Part shown: piece after piece, positions 8,711-16,900 of the stretch
Numbering within the stretch: the stretch's first letter is position 1
How the letters are laid out: every line of letters starts with the position of its first letter
Position numbers and translations under genes: made by a program
NCBI RefSeq assembly: GCF_039543245.1
Contig: NZ_BAABJJ010000037.1
Location: 1-64,000, forward strand
From: Algibacter_G agarivorans
GTDB lineage: Bacteria > Bacteroidota > Bacteroidia > Flavobacteriales > Flavobacteriaceae
Direction of reading: 5' to 3'
DNA length: 64,000 nt
Notes under the pieces: model-generated
Told to the model about the DNA's origin: nothing
Databases searched by the model: none
The model's input: only the letters and a program-made list of their open reading frames with translations

Positions 8711-9859
8711 ATGAGTGCTACACTAATTAAAGATGTCAAAAAGATATTTATCGAAACATTCAAATCAGAACCATTGCTTATATTTTCTCCGGGAAGAATA
8801 AATATTATTGGCGAACACACGGATTATAATGATGGGTTTGTTTTTCCTGCTGCTGTTGACAAAGGCATTGCTGCTGCAATCCAAAAGAGCAATTCTGGAG
8901 ACTGCACAGCTATTGCATTAGACTTGGATAGTACCATAAAATTTGAATTGAACACATTAAAACCATCAAAAGAAGGTAGTTGGGAAAATTACGTATTTGG
9001 TGTGGTTTCAGAAATACAAAACAGAAATATTGTTGTGGGCGATTTTAATATCGTCTTTAAAGGTAATATTCCTGGTGGAGCTGGCATGTCATCCTCTGCA
9101 GCTTTGGAAAACAGTGTTGTTTTTGGGTTAAATGAATTATTTGATTTAGGTCTATCAAAACACGATATGATTTTAATCTCGCAAAAAGCGGAACATAATT
9201 ATGTTGGGGTTAATTGTGGTATTATGGACCAATATGCAAGTATGTTTGGCAAAAAAAATCATGCCTTACATTTAGATTGCAGAACTGTTGAATCAAAGCC
9301 TTACGAAATAAACTTTAAAGATCATCAGTTAATGCTAATCAACACAAACGTAAAACATAGTTTATCAGACAGTGCTTACAACGATAGACGCTCTGCATGT
9401 GAAAGTATTGCGAAACTATTGGGCGTTAAAGCTCTAAGAGATGCTACTGAAACAGATTTAGAAACTATAATTGATAAAGTAACTCCGGCAAATTACCAGA
9501 AGGCACTATATGTTATCCAAGAGAATACAAGAACAGTAAAGGCCGCAAAAGCCATTACAGATGGAGATTTAGAAACTTTAGGGGCTTTAATTTATCAATC
9601 ACACAACGGTTTATCCACGCAATATAAAGTAAGTTGTGATGAACTGGATTTTCTTGTAGAACAAGCAAAGAAGAACAAACATGTTTTAGGAGCAAGAATG
9701 ATGGGTGGTGGTTTTGGTGGTTGCACCATCAATTTAATTGCTAAAAGCGAGGCTAAGAACTTTGCGGAGACAGCTTCAAAGGCATACAAAAACAAGTTTG
9801 ATAAAGACTGCTCGGTGTATTTCATACAACTTTCTGACGGAACACATTTAGTAAAATAA
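8711..9859 (+). CDS. galK: Galactokinase
   Basis: Phosphorylates alpha-D-galactose to galactose 1-phosphate using ATP, the first committed Leloir step. The 382-residue GHMP kinase shows all three family motifs: PGRINIIGEHTDYNDG near residues 27-42 (galactokinase signature, Glu35), the ATP-binding GGAGMSSSAAL at 122-132, and RMMGGGFGGCTIN near 330. The catalytic Asp is expected at 173 in CGIMDQYASM. Length is the same as E. coli GalK (382). It lies between galM and galT with 13- and 16-bp gaps, so the three are almost certainly co-transcribed. Confidence 0.97.
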   Translation: MSATLIKDVKKIFIETFKSEPLLIFSPGRINIIGEHTDYNDGFVFPAAVDKGIAAAIQKSNSGDCTAIALDLDSTIKFELNTLKPSKEGSWENYVFGVVSEIQNRNIVVGDFNIVFKGNIPGGAGMSSSAALENSVVFGLNELFDLGLSKHDMILISQKAEHNYVGVNCGIMDQYASMFGKKNHALHLDCRTVESKPYEINFKDHQLMLINTNVKHSLSDSAYNDRRSACESIAKLLGVKALRDATETDLETIIDKVTPANYQKALYVIQENTRTVKAAKAITDGDLETLGALIYQSHNGLSTQYKVSCDELDFLVEQAKKNKHVLGARMMGGGFGGCTINLIAKSEAKNFAETASKAYKNKFDKDCSVYFIQLSDGTHLVK

Positions 9860-9875
9860 CCAACAATTATATAAA

Positions 9876-10898
9876 ATGAAAAATACAGATTTACAAGATT
9901 ATTCACATAAGCGCTATAATATTTTAACTGGAGAATGGGTTTTAGTATCTCCACATCGTGCAAAAAGACCATGGCAAGGACAAAATGAAACTGTTAATAA
10001 CGAAAAGCGCCCTACACACGATGAAACATGCTATTTATGTGCAGGGAATACAAGAATTAATGGGGAAATAAACCCAAAATACACAGATGTATTTGTTTTT
10101 ACTAATGATTTTGCAGCACTACAAAGCGATTCACCATCATTCAATGTAAAAGATGGTCTTTTAGTAGCAGAAAGCGAAACTGGTATTTGTAAAGTAATTT
10201 GCTTTAGCCCAGACCACTCTAAAAGTTTAGCTGATATGTCTGCAACCGAAATTCAAAAAGTTGTTTTCGCATGGCAAAGAGAGTATAAAGAGTTGGCAGA
10301 CAATCCGAAAATTAATTACGTTCAAATATTCGAAAACAAAGGTGCTGTAATGGGTTGCAGCAATCCGCATCCGCATGGGCAAATTTGGAGTCAGTCTACC
10401 CTTCCTAACGAAGTAGACAAGAAAAACACACAACAATTAAACTACTTTAACAAAAACAACAGTAGTCTTTTAGGCGATTACTTAGCGCAAGAATTAGAAA
10501 AACAAGAACGTATAATTTTTGAAAACGAAGGCTTTGTAGTTTTAATTCCATTTTGGGCTGTATGGCCTTTTGAAGCTATGATTGTTCCTAAAAAACATCA
10601 AGCCAATATATTAGAAATGAATAACGATGAAGCATTGCAATATGCAGAAGCTATTTCGGTAATCACTAAAGCTTATGACAAATTATTTAACACATCGTTC
10701 CCTTATTCCAGTGGTATTCATCAAGCACCAACAGATGGTAATGAAAACAAACATTGGCATTGGCACATGAGTTTTTACCCACCGTTATTAAGAAGTGCAA
10801 CAGTTAAGAAATTTATGGTAGGTTATGAAATGTTTGGTTCTCCTCAAAGAGATATTACTGCGGAAACTGCAGTAAAAATGCTTCGGGATTTATTATAG
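9876..10898 (+). CDS. galT: Galactose-1-phosphate uridylyltransferase
   Basis: Transfers UMP from UDP-glucose to galactose 1-phosphate, giving UDP-galactose and glucose 1-phosphate. The 340-residue protein carries the HIT-superfamily active site NPHPHGQIW, with the nucleophilic His167 as the second His of the HPH pair, a CYLCAGN zinc-binding motif near residue 50, and the C-terminal HWHWHMSFYPPLLRS histidine cluster. Length is close to E. coli GalT (348). It is the last gene of the gal operon. No galE is seen in this window, so UDP-galactose 4-epimerase must be encoded elsewhere. Confidence 0.97.
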   Translation: MKNTDLQDYSHKRYNILTGEWVLVSPHRAKRPWQGQNETVNNEKRPTHDETCYLCAGNTRINGEINPKYTDVFVFTNDFAALQSDSPSFNVKDGLLVAESETGICKVICFSPDHSKSLADMSATEIQKVVFAWQREYKELADNPKINYVQIFENKGAVMGCSNPHPHGQIWSQSTLPNEVDKKNTQQLNYFNKNNSSLLGDYLAQELEKQERIIFENEGFVVLIPFWAVWPFEAMIVPKKHQANILEMNNDEALQYAEAISVITKAYDKLFNTSFPYSSGIHQAPTDGNENKHWHWHMSFYPPLLRSATVKKFMVGYEMFGSPQRDITAETAVKMLRDLL

Positions 10899-10938
10899 CC
10901 TGAACTGAAAAAATTTGAGAGTCATCTTTACCACCAAC

Positions 10939-10958
10939 CTGCCTGCCCCGGCAGGCAG
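10939..10958. repeat. CTGCCTGCC inverted repeat
   Basis: CTGCCTGCC and GGCAGGCAG flank a 2-bp spacer. Half-copies of the GGCAGGCAG core occur near 47605, 47692 and 60333, always between genes. The GC content is far above the surrounding sequence. Confidence 0.7.
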
Positions 10959-10996
10959 CAGATACACTAATAAAACTAAAATATAGGTGTAAAAAT

Positions 10997-11050
10997 AATA
11001 ATCACAAATAAAAAATCTACAGATTTTTTATTTGTGATTATTTGTGATTA
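10997..11050. repeat. 21-bp perfect hairpin with tandem TTTGTGATTA copies
   Basis: The arms 10997-11017 and 11022-11042 are perfect 21-bp complements around a TACA loop. TTTGTGATTA is present twice in tandem at 11031-11050, extending the right arm. Being palindromic it could form a hairpin in the galT transcript, but it has no T-tract and differs from the simple terminators elsewhere in the window. Confidence 0.75.
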
Positions 11051-11099
11051 TTAGTGTAGATTATTTTTGCATTTATCCTTAAAATAGAAAATTAGTGTT

Positions 11100-11115
11100 C
11101 CCGATAGCTATTGGG
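11100..11115. repeat. CCCGATAGCTATTGGG palindrome
   Basis: Near-perfect 16-bp palindrome. Related copies lie at 51410-51425 (CCCGATAATTATCGGG) and 63840-63853 (CCGATAGCTATCGG), all intergenic. Confidence 0.65.
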
Positions 11116-11191
11116 ACGTGGCATTTTTCATAAAGTATGTGTTTGCCTTGTTCTAAAACCTATGTTTTAAAGCTATACAACCAGAATACTT

Positions 11192-11199
11192 TATTTTTG
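11192..11199 (+). promoter_or_regulatory. -7 box upstream of the thioesterase gene
   Basis: TATTTTTG matches TAnnTTTG. It lies 82 bases before the ATG at 11282, giving a leader of about 75 nt. Confidence 0.35.
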
Positions 11200-11281
11200 T
11201 GTTTATAGAAAGTCTCATTTTATTATAAAAAAACCAAGAACCTCAGGGCAAGCTTAAGGGTCTAAAACCTACTGGTGAAAA

Positions 11282-11671
11282 ATGAATATATACGAAACCA
11301 CTCTAGCAGTCACTAAAACACACATAGACGATTTAAACCATGTAAACAATGTGCATTATGTGCAATGGGTTCAAAATATAGCAAAAGCGCATTGGCAATC
11401 AAAAGCCTCAGAAGACTTACAGAACAGATATAGTTGGTTTTTAATATCCCATTTTATAGAATATAGAAATGCTGCCTTTCTTAATGATACTATTAAAATT
11501 AAAACTTACATTGAGAAATCCGAAGGCGTTACCAGTACCCGTATTGTTGAAATGCACCATGCAAACACAAACAAATTACTTGCCAAATCCGAAACTAAAT
11601 GGTGTTTTGTAAACGCCAAAACAGAACGTCCAACAAGAATTACACAAGAAATAGTTGATTTATTTGATTAA
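11282..11671 (+). CDS. Acyl-CoA/acyl-ACP thioesterase, hotdog fold (4HBT type)
   Basis: The 129-residue protein has the 4-hydroxybenzoyl-CoA-thioesterase-like hotdog signature at its N-terminus (THIDDLNHVNNVHYVQW), in which the Asp/Asn/His/Asn pattern marks the catalytic helix region. The C-terminal TKWCFVNAKTERPTRI is the usual closing strand. Proteins of this family hydrolyse acyl thioesters in the cytoplasm; chain-length preference cannot be read. Length is typical for a single hotdog domain. It is followed 68 bp later by an unrelated lipoprotein gene on the same strand. Confidence 0.88.
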   Translation: MNIYETTLAVTKTHIDDLNHVNNVHYVQWVQNIAKAHWQSKASEDLQNRYSWFLISHFIEYRNAAFLNDTIKIKTYIEKSEGVTSTRIVEMHHANTNKLLAKSETKWCFVNAKTERPTRITQEIVDLFD

Positions 11672-11739
11672 TTCCCAAATAACATACTAAAACATAAATT
11701 CAAAAGTTATATTTTTATCGCTTAAAACTTACCCTTTTA

Positions 11740-13308
11740 ATGAAACGCTATTTATACTTTTTGATCACATTAGGATTTTTAATGCTTTGGAGTTCTTGCC
11801 GTAAGGATTTTGAATTTTCACCAAGTACTGGAAGTCTCCAATTTTCAAAAGACACTATTTACTTAGATACCGTTTTTACCAATATTGGTTCTAGTACCTA
11901 CAATTTAAAAGTATATAATAGAAGTGATAATAATATTTCAATTCCTTCACTTAGGTTAGCATTAGGAGAAACTTCAAACTATCGATTAAATGTTGATGGT
12001 ATTGCTGGAAAGATTTTTAAAAATGTAGAAATTCTTTCAAAAGACAGCTTGTTTATTTTTGTTGAATCAACTATCGATATTAATAATTTCCCAAATCCAG
12101 ATGGTAATTATTTATATACTGACCAAATAGAATTTGATGCAGGTTCGAATCAGCAAAAAGTTGAATTAGTCACTTTAGTTCAAGATGCTGTATTTATTTA
12201 TCCGGATAGAGACAACACCACGAAAATTATAGAAACCCTAACCCTTAATATAGGAGGCGATTTAATTGAAACCGAATTACAAGGGCGAGAATTACTACCT
12301 AATGAGCTAACTTTTACAAACGAAAAACCCTATGTTATTTATGGCTTTGCCACCGTACCTCCCAACGAAACCTTAACTATAGAGGCAGGTTCTCGTTTGC
12401 ATTTTCATGACAATTCAGGCATTATAGTTTCTAAGGGTGCTTCAATTCATGTTAATGGTGCTTTTAGCAATGACCGCGACTTACTTGAAAATGAAGTTGT
12501 TTTTGAAGGTGATCGTTTGGAACCTAATTTCTCTGATATACCAGGGCAATGGGGAGCAATTTGGCTTTTAGACGGCAGCGTCAATAACACCATAAATTAC
12601 GCTACTATAAAAAATGCTTTAGTGGGTATTTTATGTGATGGAAACCCTAATGGAGTAAATGATAAACTTACCATTACAAATAGCCAAGTTTATAATTCTG
12701 CAAGTTTTGGGGTTTTAGGAAGAAATACATCCATTTATGGAGAAAATGTGGTTATCAACAATTCTGGTTTGTCATCTTTTGCTGGAATTTTGGGCGGGAG
12801 ATACAACTTTACACATGCTACAATTGCTAATTACTGGGATAATGGTTTTAGACAATTCCCTTCTGTTTTATTGAACAATTTTGTTTTAGATGAAGAAAAT
12901 AATGCAACGATAGCAGATTTAACCGAAGCAAATTTCAACAATTGCATTATCTATGGAAATGACAATCCGGAAATTTTATTAGATGAAATTGAAGATGAAT
13001 CTGTGGTTTTTAATTTTAAATTCACCAATTGTTTAATTCGTTTTGAAGATAACAATAATAACTTTACAGGTCCAAATTACGATTTGGATGATACAAGCAA
13101 GTACGAAGGCAATATTTATAATGAAGACCCTAATTTTAAAGATTCCGATTTGAATGAATTAATAATAGGTGATGATTCTGCAGCTATCAATAAAGGTTTA
13201 GCAACTTTTGCCACCCAAGTACCAGTTGATATTTTAAACGTGAATAGAACATCTTCTCCAGATTTAGGTGCTTACCAACACATTACGTTGCCTGATGAGG
13301 AGGATTAA
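11740..13308 (+). CDS. Lipoprotein with probable right-handed parallel beta-helix
   Basis: The 522-residue protein begins with a lipoprotein signal (LMLWSSC, lipidation at about Cys20). An immunoglobulin-like segment follows (DTIYLDTVFTNIGSSTYNLKVYN). Then come imperfect repeats rich in Asn, Gly and beta-branched residues (GTLTI-type turns such as ETLTIEAGSRLHFHDNSGI, later NNTINYATIKNALVGI), as expected for a parallel beta-helix. The C-terminus (AAINKGLA, then SSPDLGAYQ) is the closing motif seen in many Bacteroidetes beta-helix surface proteins. It probably sits on the outer membrane. Its substrate or role is unknown, and I see no catalytic signature of a polysaccharide lyase. Confidence 0.75.
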   Translation: MKRYLYFLITLGFLMLWSSCRKDFEFSPSTGSLQFSKDTIYLDTVFTNIGSSTYNLKVYNRSDNNISIPSLRLALGETSNYRLNVDGIAGKIFKNVEILSKDSLFIFVESTIDINNFPNPDGNYLYTDQIEFDAGSNQQKVELVTLVQDAVFIYPDRDNTTKIIETLTLNIGGDLIETELQGRELLPNELTFTNEKPYVIYGFATVPPNETLTIEAGSRLHFHDNSGIIVSKGASIHVNGAFSNDRDLLENEVVFEGDRLEPNFSDIPGQWGAIWLLDGSVNNTINYATIKNALVGILCDGNPNGVNDKLTITNSQVYNSASFGVLGRNTSIYGENVVINNSGLSSFAGILGGRYNFTHATIANYWDNGFRQFPSVLLNNFVLDEENNATIADLTEANFNNCIIYGNDNPEILLDEIEDESVVFNFKFTNCLIRFEDNNNNFTGPNYDLDDTSKYEGNIYNEDPNFKDSDLNELIIGDDSAAINKGLATFATQVPVDILNVNRTSSPDLGAYQHITLPDEED

Positions 13309-13515
13309 TGGACTTTAGCTTTCAATTACACAATACTTGAAGAAAGCATGTTCATCCGTTATATCCAAGAACATTTAAGTCATCCCAGACCTGAAGCCAC
13401 AATGATATATAACTGTTACTCGAAAAGATTTATCACAGATAGAAAACCCTTAAGGAATGCAATAAAGAAATTACCTTTAAAGGATAATAGTGATAAAAAA
13501 CTTACCATATCCTGA
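13309..13515 (+). pseudogene. Tyrosine recombinase (integrase) C-terminal remnant
   Basis: A 68-codon open stretch starts immediately after the lipoprotein stop codon, in the same frame and without its own start. It reads TLAFNYTILEES, FIRYIQEHLSHPRPEATMIY and then a basic tail to TGA at 13513-13515. This aligns by eye with the end of phage-type integrases (HSFATHLLESG, then IRYIQELLGHxxxKTTxIYTHV). The LGH motif has become LSH, the HSFATHL box is degraded and the expected tyrosine remains in MIYN. The rest of the gene is missing. I infer a dead recombinase fragment. Confidence 0.65.
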
Positions 13516-13582
13516 CTTGTTTTTTGACATGAGTGACAAAAGTTTATATCTAAAACGTTATGTCTAATTAACAACAAATACG

Positions 13583-13768
13583 ATGAACACATTTGAAAAG
13601 GTAGTTTTTCTTGAAATGGAAAGTAAACAGTTTCCTGAATTACCAAACTCGGAATATTATCCGACTTATAAAAAACTAACAGAAAAAGATATTATTGATT
13701 TGAAAATTTCAAATAAAATTCACGAAATCCAGACTTGTATAAATACAAAAAAAAAAAGGAATTCATAA
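13583..13768 (+). CDS. Small hypothetical protein
   Basis: A 61-residue frame (start MNTFEKVVFLEMESKQFP, end NTKKKRNS), highly charged and without a membrane segment or signal peptide. It lies in the eroded stretch between the integrase remnant and purL. I do not recognise it. The lysine-rich end coincides with a long A-tract, which suggests a frameshifted or truncated reading frame. It may not be expressed. Confidence 0.3.
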   Translation: MNTFEKVVFLEMESKQFPELPNSEYYPTYKKLTEKDIIDLKISNKIHEIQTCINTKKKRNS

Positions 13769-13956
13769 AACCAAATAAATTTAATGGAGGAATATAATAA
13801 CCTTAATCCTCCCTTTTAAAGCTTTCTTCTTTATATTCTAATTTAATGAATTGTAAACTTAAGACGTATATAACTAATAAAAAACTCCTTTTATTGGATA
13901 AATTCTTCGAATGCTTCCTTTCATAAAAAAAGCAATCTTGAATCGTGAAAAAAGTG

Positions 13957-13964
13957 TAAATTTG
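13957..13964 (+). promoter_or_regulatory. -7 box for purL
   Basis: TAAATTTG matches TAnnTTTG, 33 bases before the purL ATG at 13998, with a TTG 16 bp upstream. Confidence 0.5.
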
Positions 13965-13997
13965 CACTTTCTTTAAACAAACACAAATCTAGATCTA

Positions 13998-16900
13998 ATG
14001 ATTCATTTCTTTGGAAACGTAACCAGCAAAATATATGCTGTTCAATCAACAAAAGAATTATCAACTGAAACCATCTCTAAATTAACGTGGTTATTTGGCG
14101 ATCAGCCTAAAATTGAAAAAGCATCCTTAGATGCTTTTTTTGTTGGACCAAGAGCAGCTATGATAACCCCTTGGAGTACTAATGCTGTAGAAATCACTCA
14201 AAATATGGGGGTTTCAGATATTATCAGAATTGAGGAATTTCTAGCTGTTTCAGAAGATTTTAAGGATTTTGACCCGATGATTTCTGAGAAATTCGAAGGT
14301 TTAAATCAAGACTCATTTACAATTGATATTCAACCAGAACCTATTCTTAATATTGAAGATATTTCAGCCTACAATCAACAAGAAGGTTTATCATTAAGCG
14401 ATGAAGAAGTTGAATATCTTGAGGGCGTTTCAAAAAAAATTGGCAGACCGTTAACCGACTCTGAAGTTTTTGGATTTTCTCAAGTGAATTCTGAGCACTG
14501 TCGTCATAAAATTTTCAATGGAACGTTTGTGATTGATGGTGAAGAAATGCCTGTGTCGCTTTTCAAAATGATTAGACAAACATCAGAAGTAAACCCTAAT
14601 GATATTGTTTCCGCATATAAAGATAATGTGGCTTTTGTAAAAGGCCCAAAAGTAGAACAATTTGCACCTAAACGTGCCGATATTCCTGATTATTATACAA
14701 CTCAAGAATTTGAATCTGTGATTTCACTTAAAGCGGAAACACACAACTTCCCTACTACGGTCGAGCCTTTTAATGGTGCTGCAACTGGTGCTGGTGGCGA
14801 AATTAGAGACCGACTTGCGGGTGGTAAAGGATCGCTTCCTTTAGCTGGAACTGCGGTTTATATGACTTCATATTCTAGACTTGAAGAAAACCGCCCTTGG
14901 GAACAAAAATTTGAAGCTAGAGATTGGCTATACCAAACCCCAATGGATATTTTGATAAAAGCATCTAATGGTGCATCAGATTTTGGTAATAAATTTGGAC
15001 AACCGCTTATCTGCGGTTCAGTATTAACTTTTGAACACAACGAAAATTCGGCTTCAAGCGCATCAGCAGCAAGAAAACTTGGTTTCGATAAAGTCATAAT
15101 GCAAGCTGGCGGTATTGGTTATGGTAAAATAGACCAAGCTTTAAAAGACACGCCTAAAACTGGTGATAAAATAGTTATTCTTGGTGGTGAAAACTACCGT
15201 ATTGGAATGGGCGGGGCTGCGGTTTCTTCTGCAGATACTGGTGCGTTAGATTCTGGTATCGAATTAAATGCCGTACAACGTTCTAACCCAGAAATGCAAA
15301 AACGTGCTGCCAATGCAGTGCGTGGTATGGTGGAAAGTGAAGAGAATTTTATAGTTTCTATTCACGATCACGGAGCTGGCGGACACTTAAACTGTCTTTC
15401 AGAATTGGTTGAAGATACTGGTGGTAAAATTAATATAGATAAATTACCTGTTGGAGACCCAACATTATCTGCAAAAGAAATTATTGGAAACGAATCTCAA
15501 GAACGTATGGGATTGGTTATTGCCGAAAAACATTTAGATACCCTACATAAAATAGCAGATAGAGAGCGCTCTCCAATTTATGATGTTGGCGAAGTTACAG
15601 GTAACAACAGATTTACTTTCGAGTCTGAAACCAAGGGCGACAAACCTATGGATTTAGCGCTTGAAGATATGTTTGGTAGTTCGCCTAAAACGGTTTTAAC
15701 AGATAAAACTGTTGTGCGACATTATAAAAATTCAAGATATAAAACTAAAAATTTACAAATCTATTTAGAGCAAGTGTTACAACTTGAAGCTGTAGCTTGT
15801 AAAGATTGGTTAACTAATAAAGTAGACCGTTGCGTTGGCGGTAAAGTAGCTAAACAGCAATGTGTTGGCCCGTTACAAATTCCGTTAAACAATGTTGGTG
15901 TTATGGCTCTGGATTTTAACGGAAAAGAAGGTATTGCTACCTCTATTGGCCACTCACCTATTTCTGGATTAATTCATCCAGAAGCAGGTAGTAGAAATTC
16001 TATTACGGAAGCGTTAACTAACATCATTTGGGCGCCATTAAAAGATAATCTAGCCTCAATTTCGCTTTCTGCAAACTGGATGTGGCCTTGTAAAAATGAA
16101 GGAGAAGATACGCGTTTATATAAAGCTGTTAAAGCCATTTCAGAGTTTTCGATTGATTTGGGAATCAATGTTCCAACAGGAAAAGATTCGCTTTCCATGA
16201 AACAGAAATATAAAGATGATGAAGTCATTTCTCCAGGAACAGTTATTATTTCTGCGGCTGGAAATTGTAATGAAATTTCTAAAGTTGTAGAACCTGTTTT
16301 ACAACAAAACGGCCAAAATATCTATTATATTAACATCTCTCAAGATGATTTTAAATTAGGTGGAAGTTCTTTTAACCAAGTTTTAAACACCATTGGAAAT
16401 GAAGCTCCAGATGTAAAAAATTCAACTTTTGTAAAAGACACTTTTAATACCATACAAAATTTAATTAAAGCTGATAAAATTTCCGCAGGACACGATGTGG
16501 CTTCTGGTGGATTAATTACCACCTTGTTAGAAATGTGTTTTGCTGATATAAATTTGGGTGCAGATTTTGATATCTCTGCTTTAAATGAAGAAGATTCCAT
16601 TAAAGTTTTATTCTCTGAAAATTCAGGACTAGTTTTTCAAGGAGAAGCTTCCATAGAAACTGTTTTAACGGAAAATAATATTGAGTTTTTTAATATCGGC
16701 ACAGTAAATAACTCTGCAACGGTAAGCATCAAAAATAACGACGATAATTTCTCCTTTGATATCGCTGACATGAGAGATGTGTGGTACAAAACATCTTTCT
16801 TATTAGACCAAAAGCAAACTGCAAATGATTTAGCTCAAGATAGATTTGATAATTACAAAAAGCAACCTTTACAATATACATTCCCTAAACATTTTACAGG

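Larger units (their letters stand above)
10899..11281. other. Repeat-rich intergenic region between galT and the thioesterase gene
   Basis: These 383 bases hold no supportable gene. They contain a GC-rich inverted repeat (10939-10958), a long hairpin with a 10-bp tandem duplication (10997-11050), a CCCGAT-type palindrome (11100-11115) and a -7 box (11192-11199) for the next gene. Confidence 0.8.
13309..13997. other. Eroded accessory region upstream of purL
   Basis: These 689 bases contain the integrase remnant, one small open frame (13583-13768), a weak TGGAGGAAT/CCTCCC hairpin near 13783-13817 and the purL promoter. Nothing else could be supported. Confidence 0.7.

Noticed and set aside
10997..11050. 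CRISPR-like array
   Set aside because: There are only two adjacent 10-bp copies without spacers, and they form one arm of a hairpin. No cas genes are in the window.
13416..13646. 76-codon minus-strand frame in the region before purL
   Set aside because: It overlaps both the integrase remnant and the small orphan frame on the other strand, with no recognisable motif; the plus-strand integrase reading explains the sequence better.
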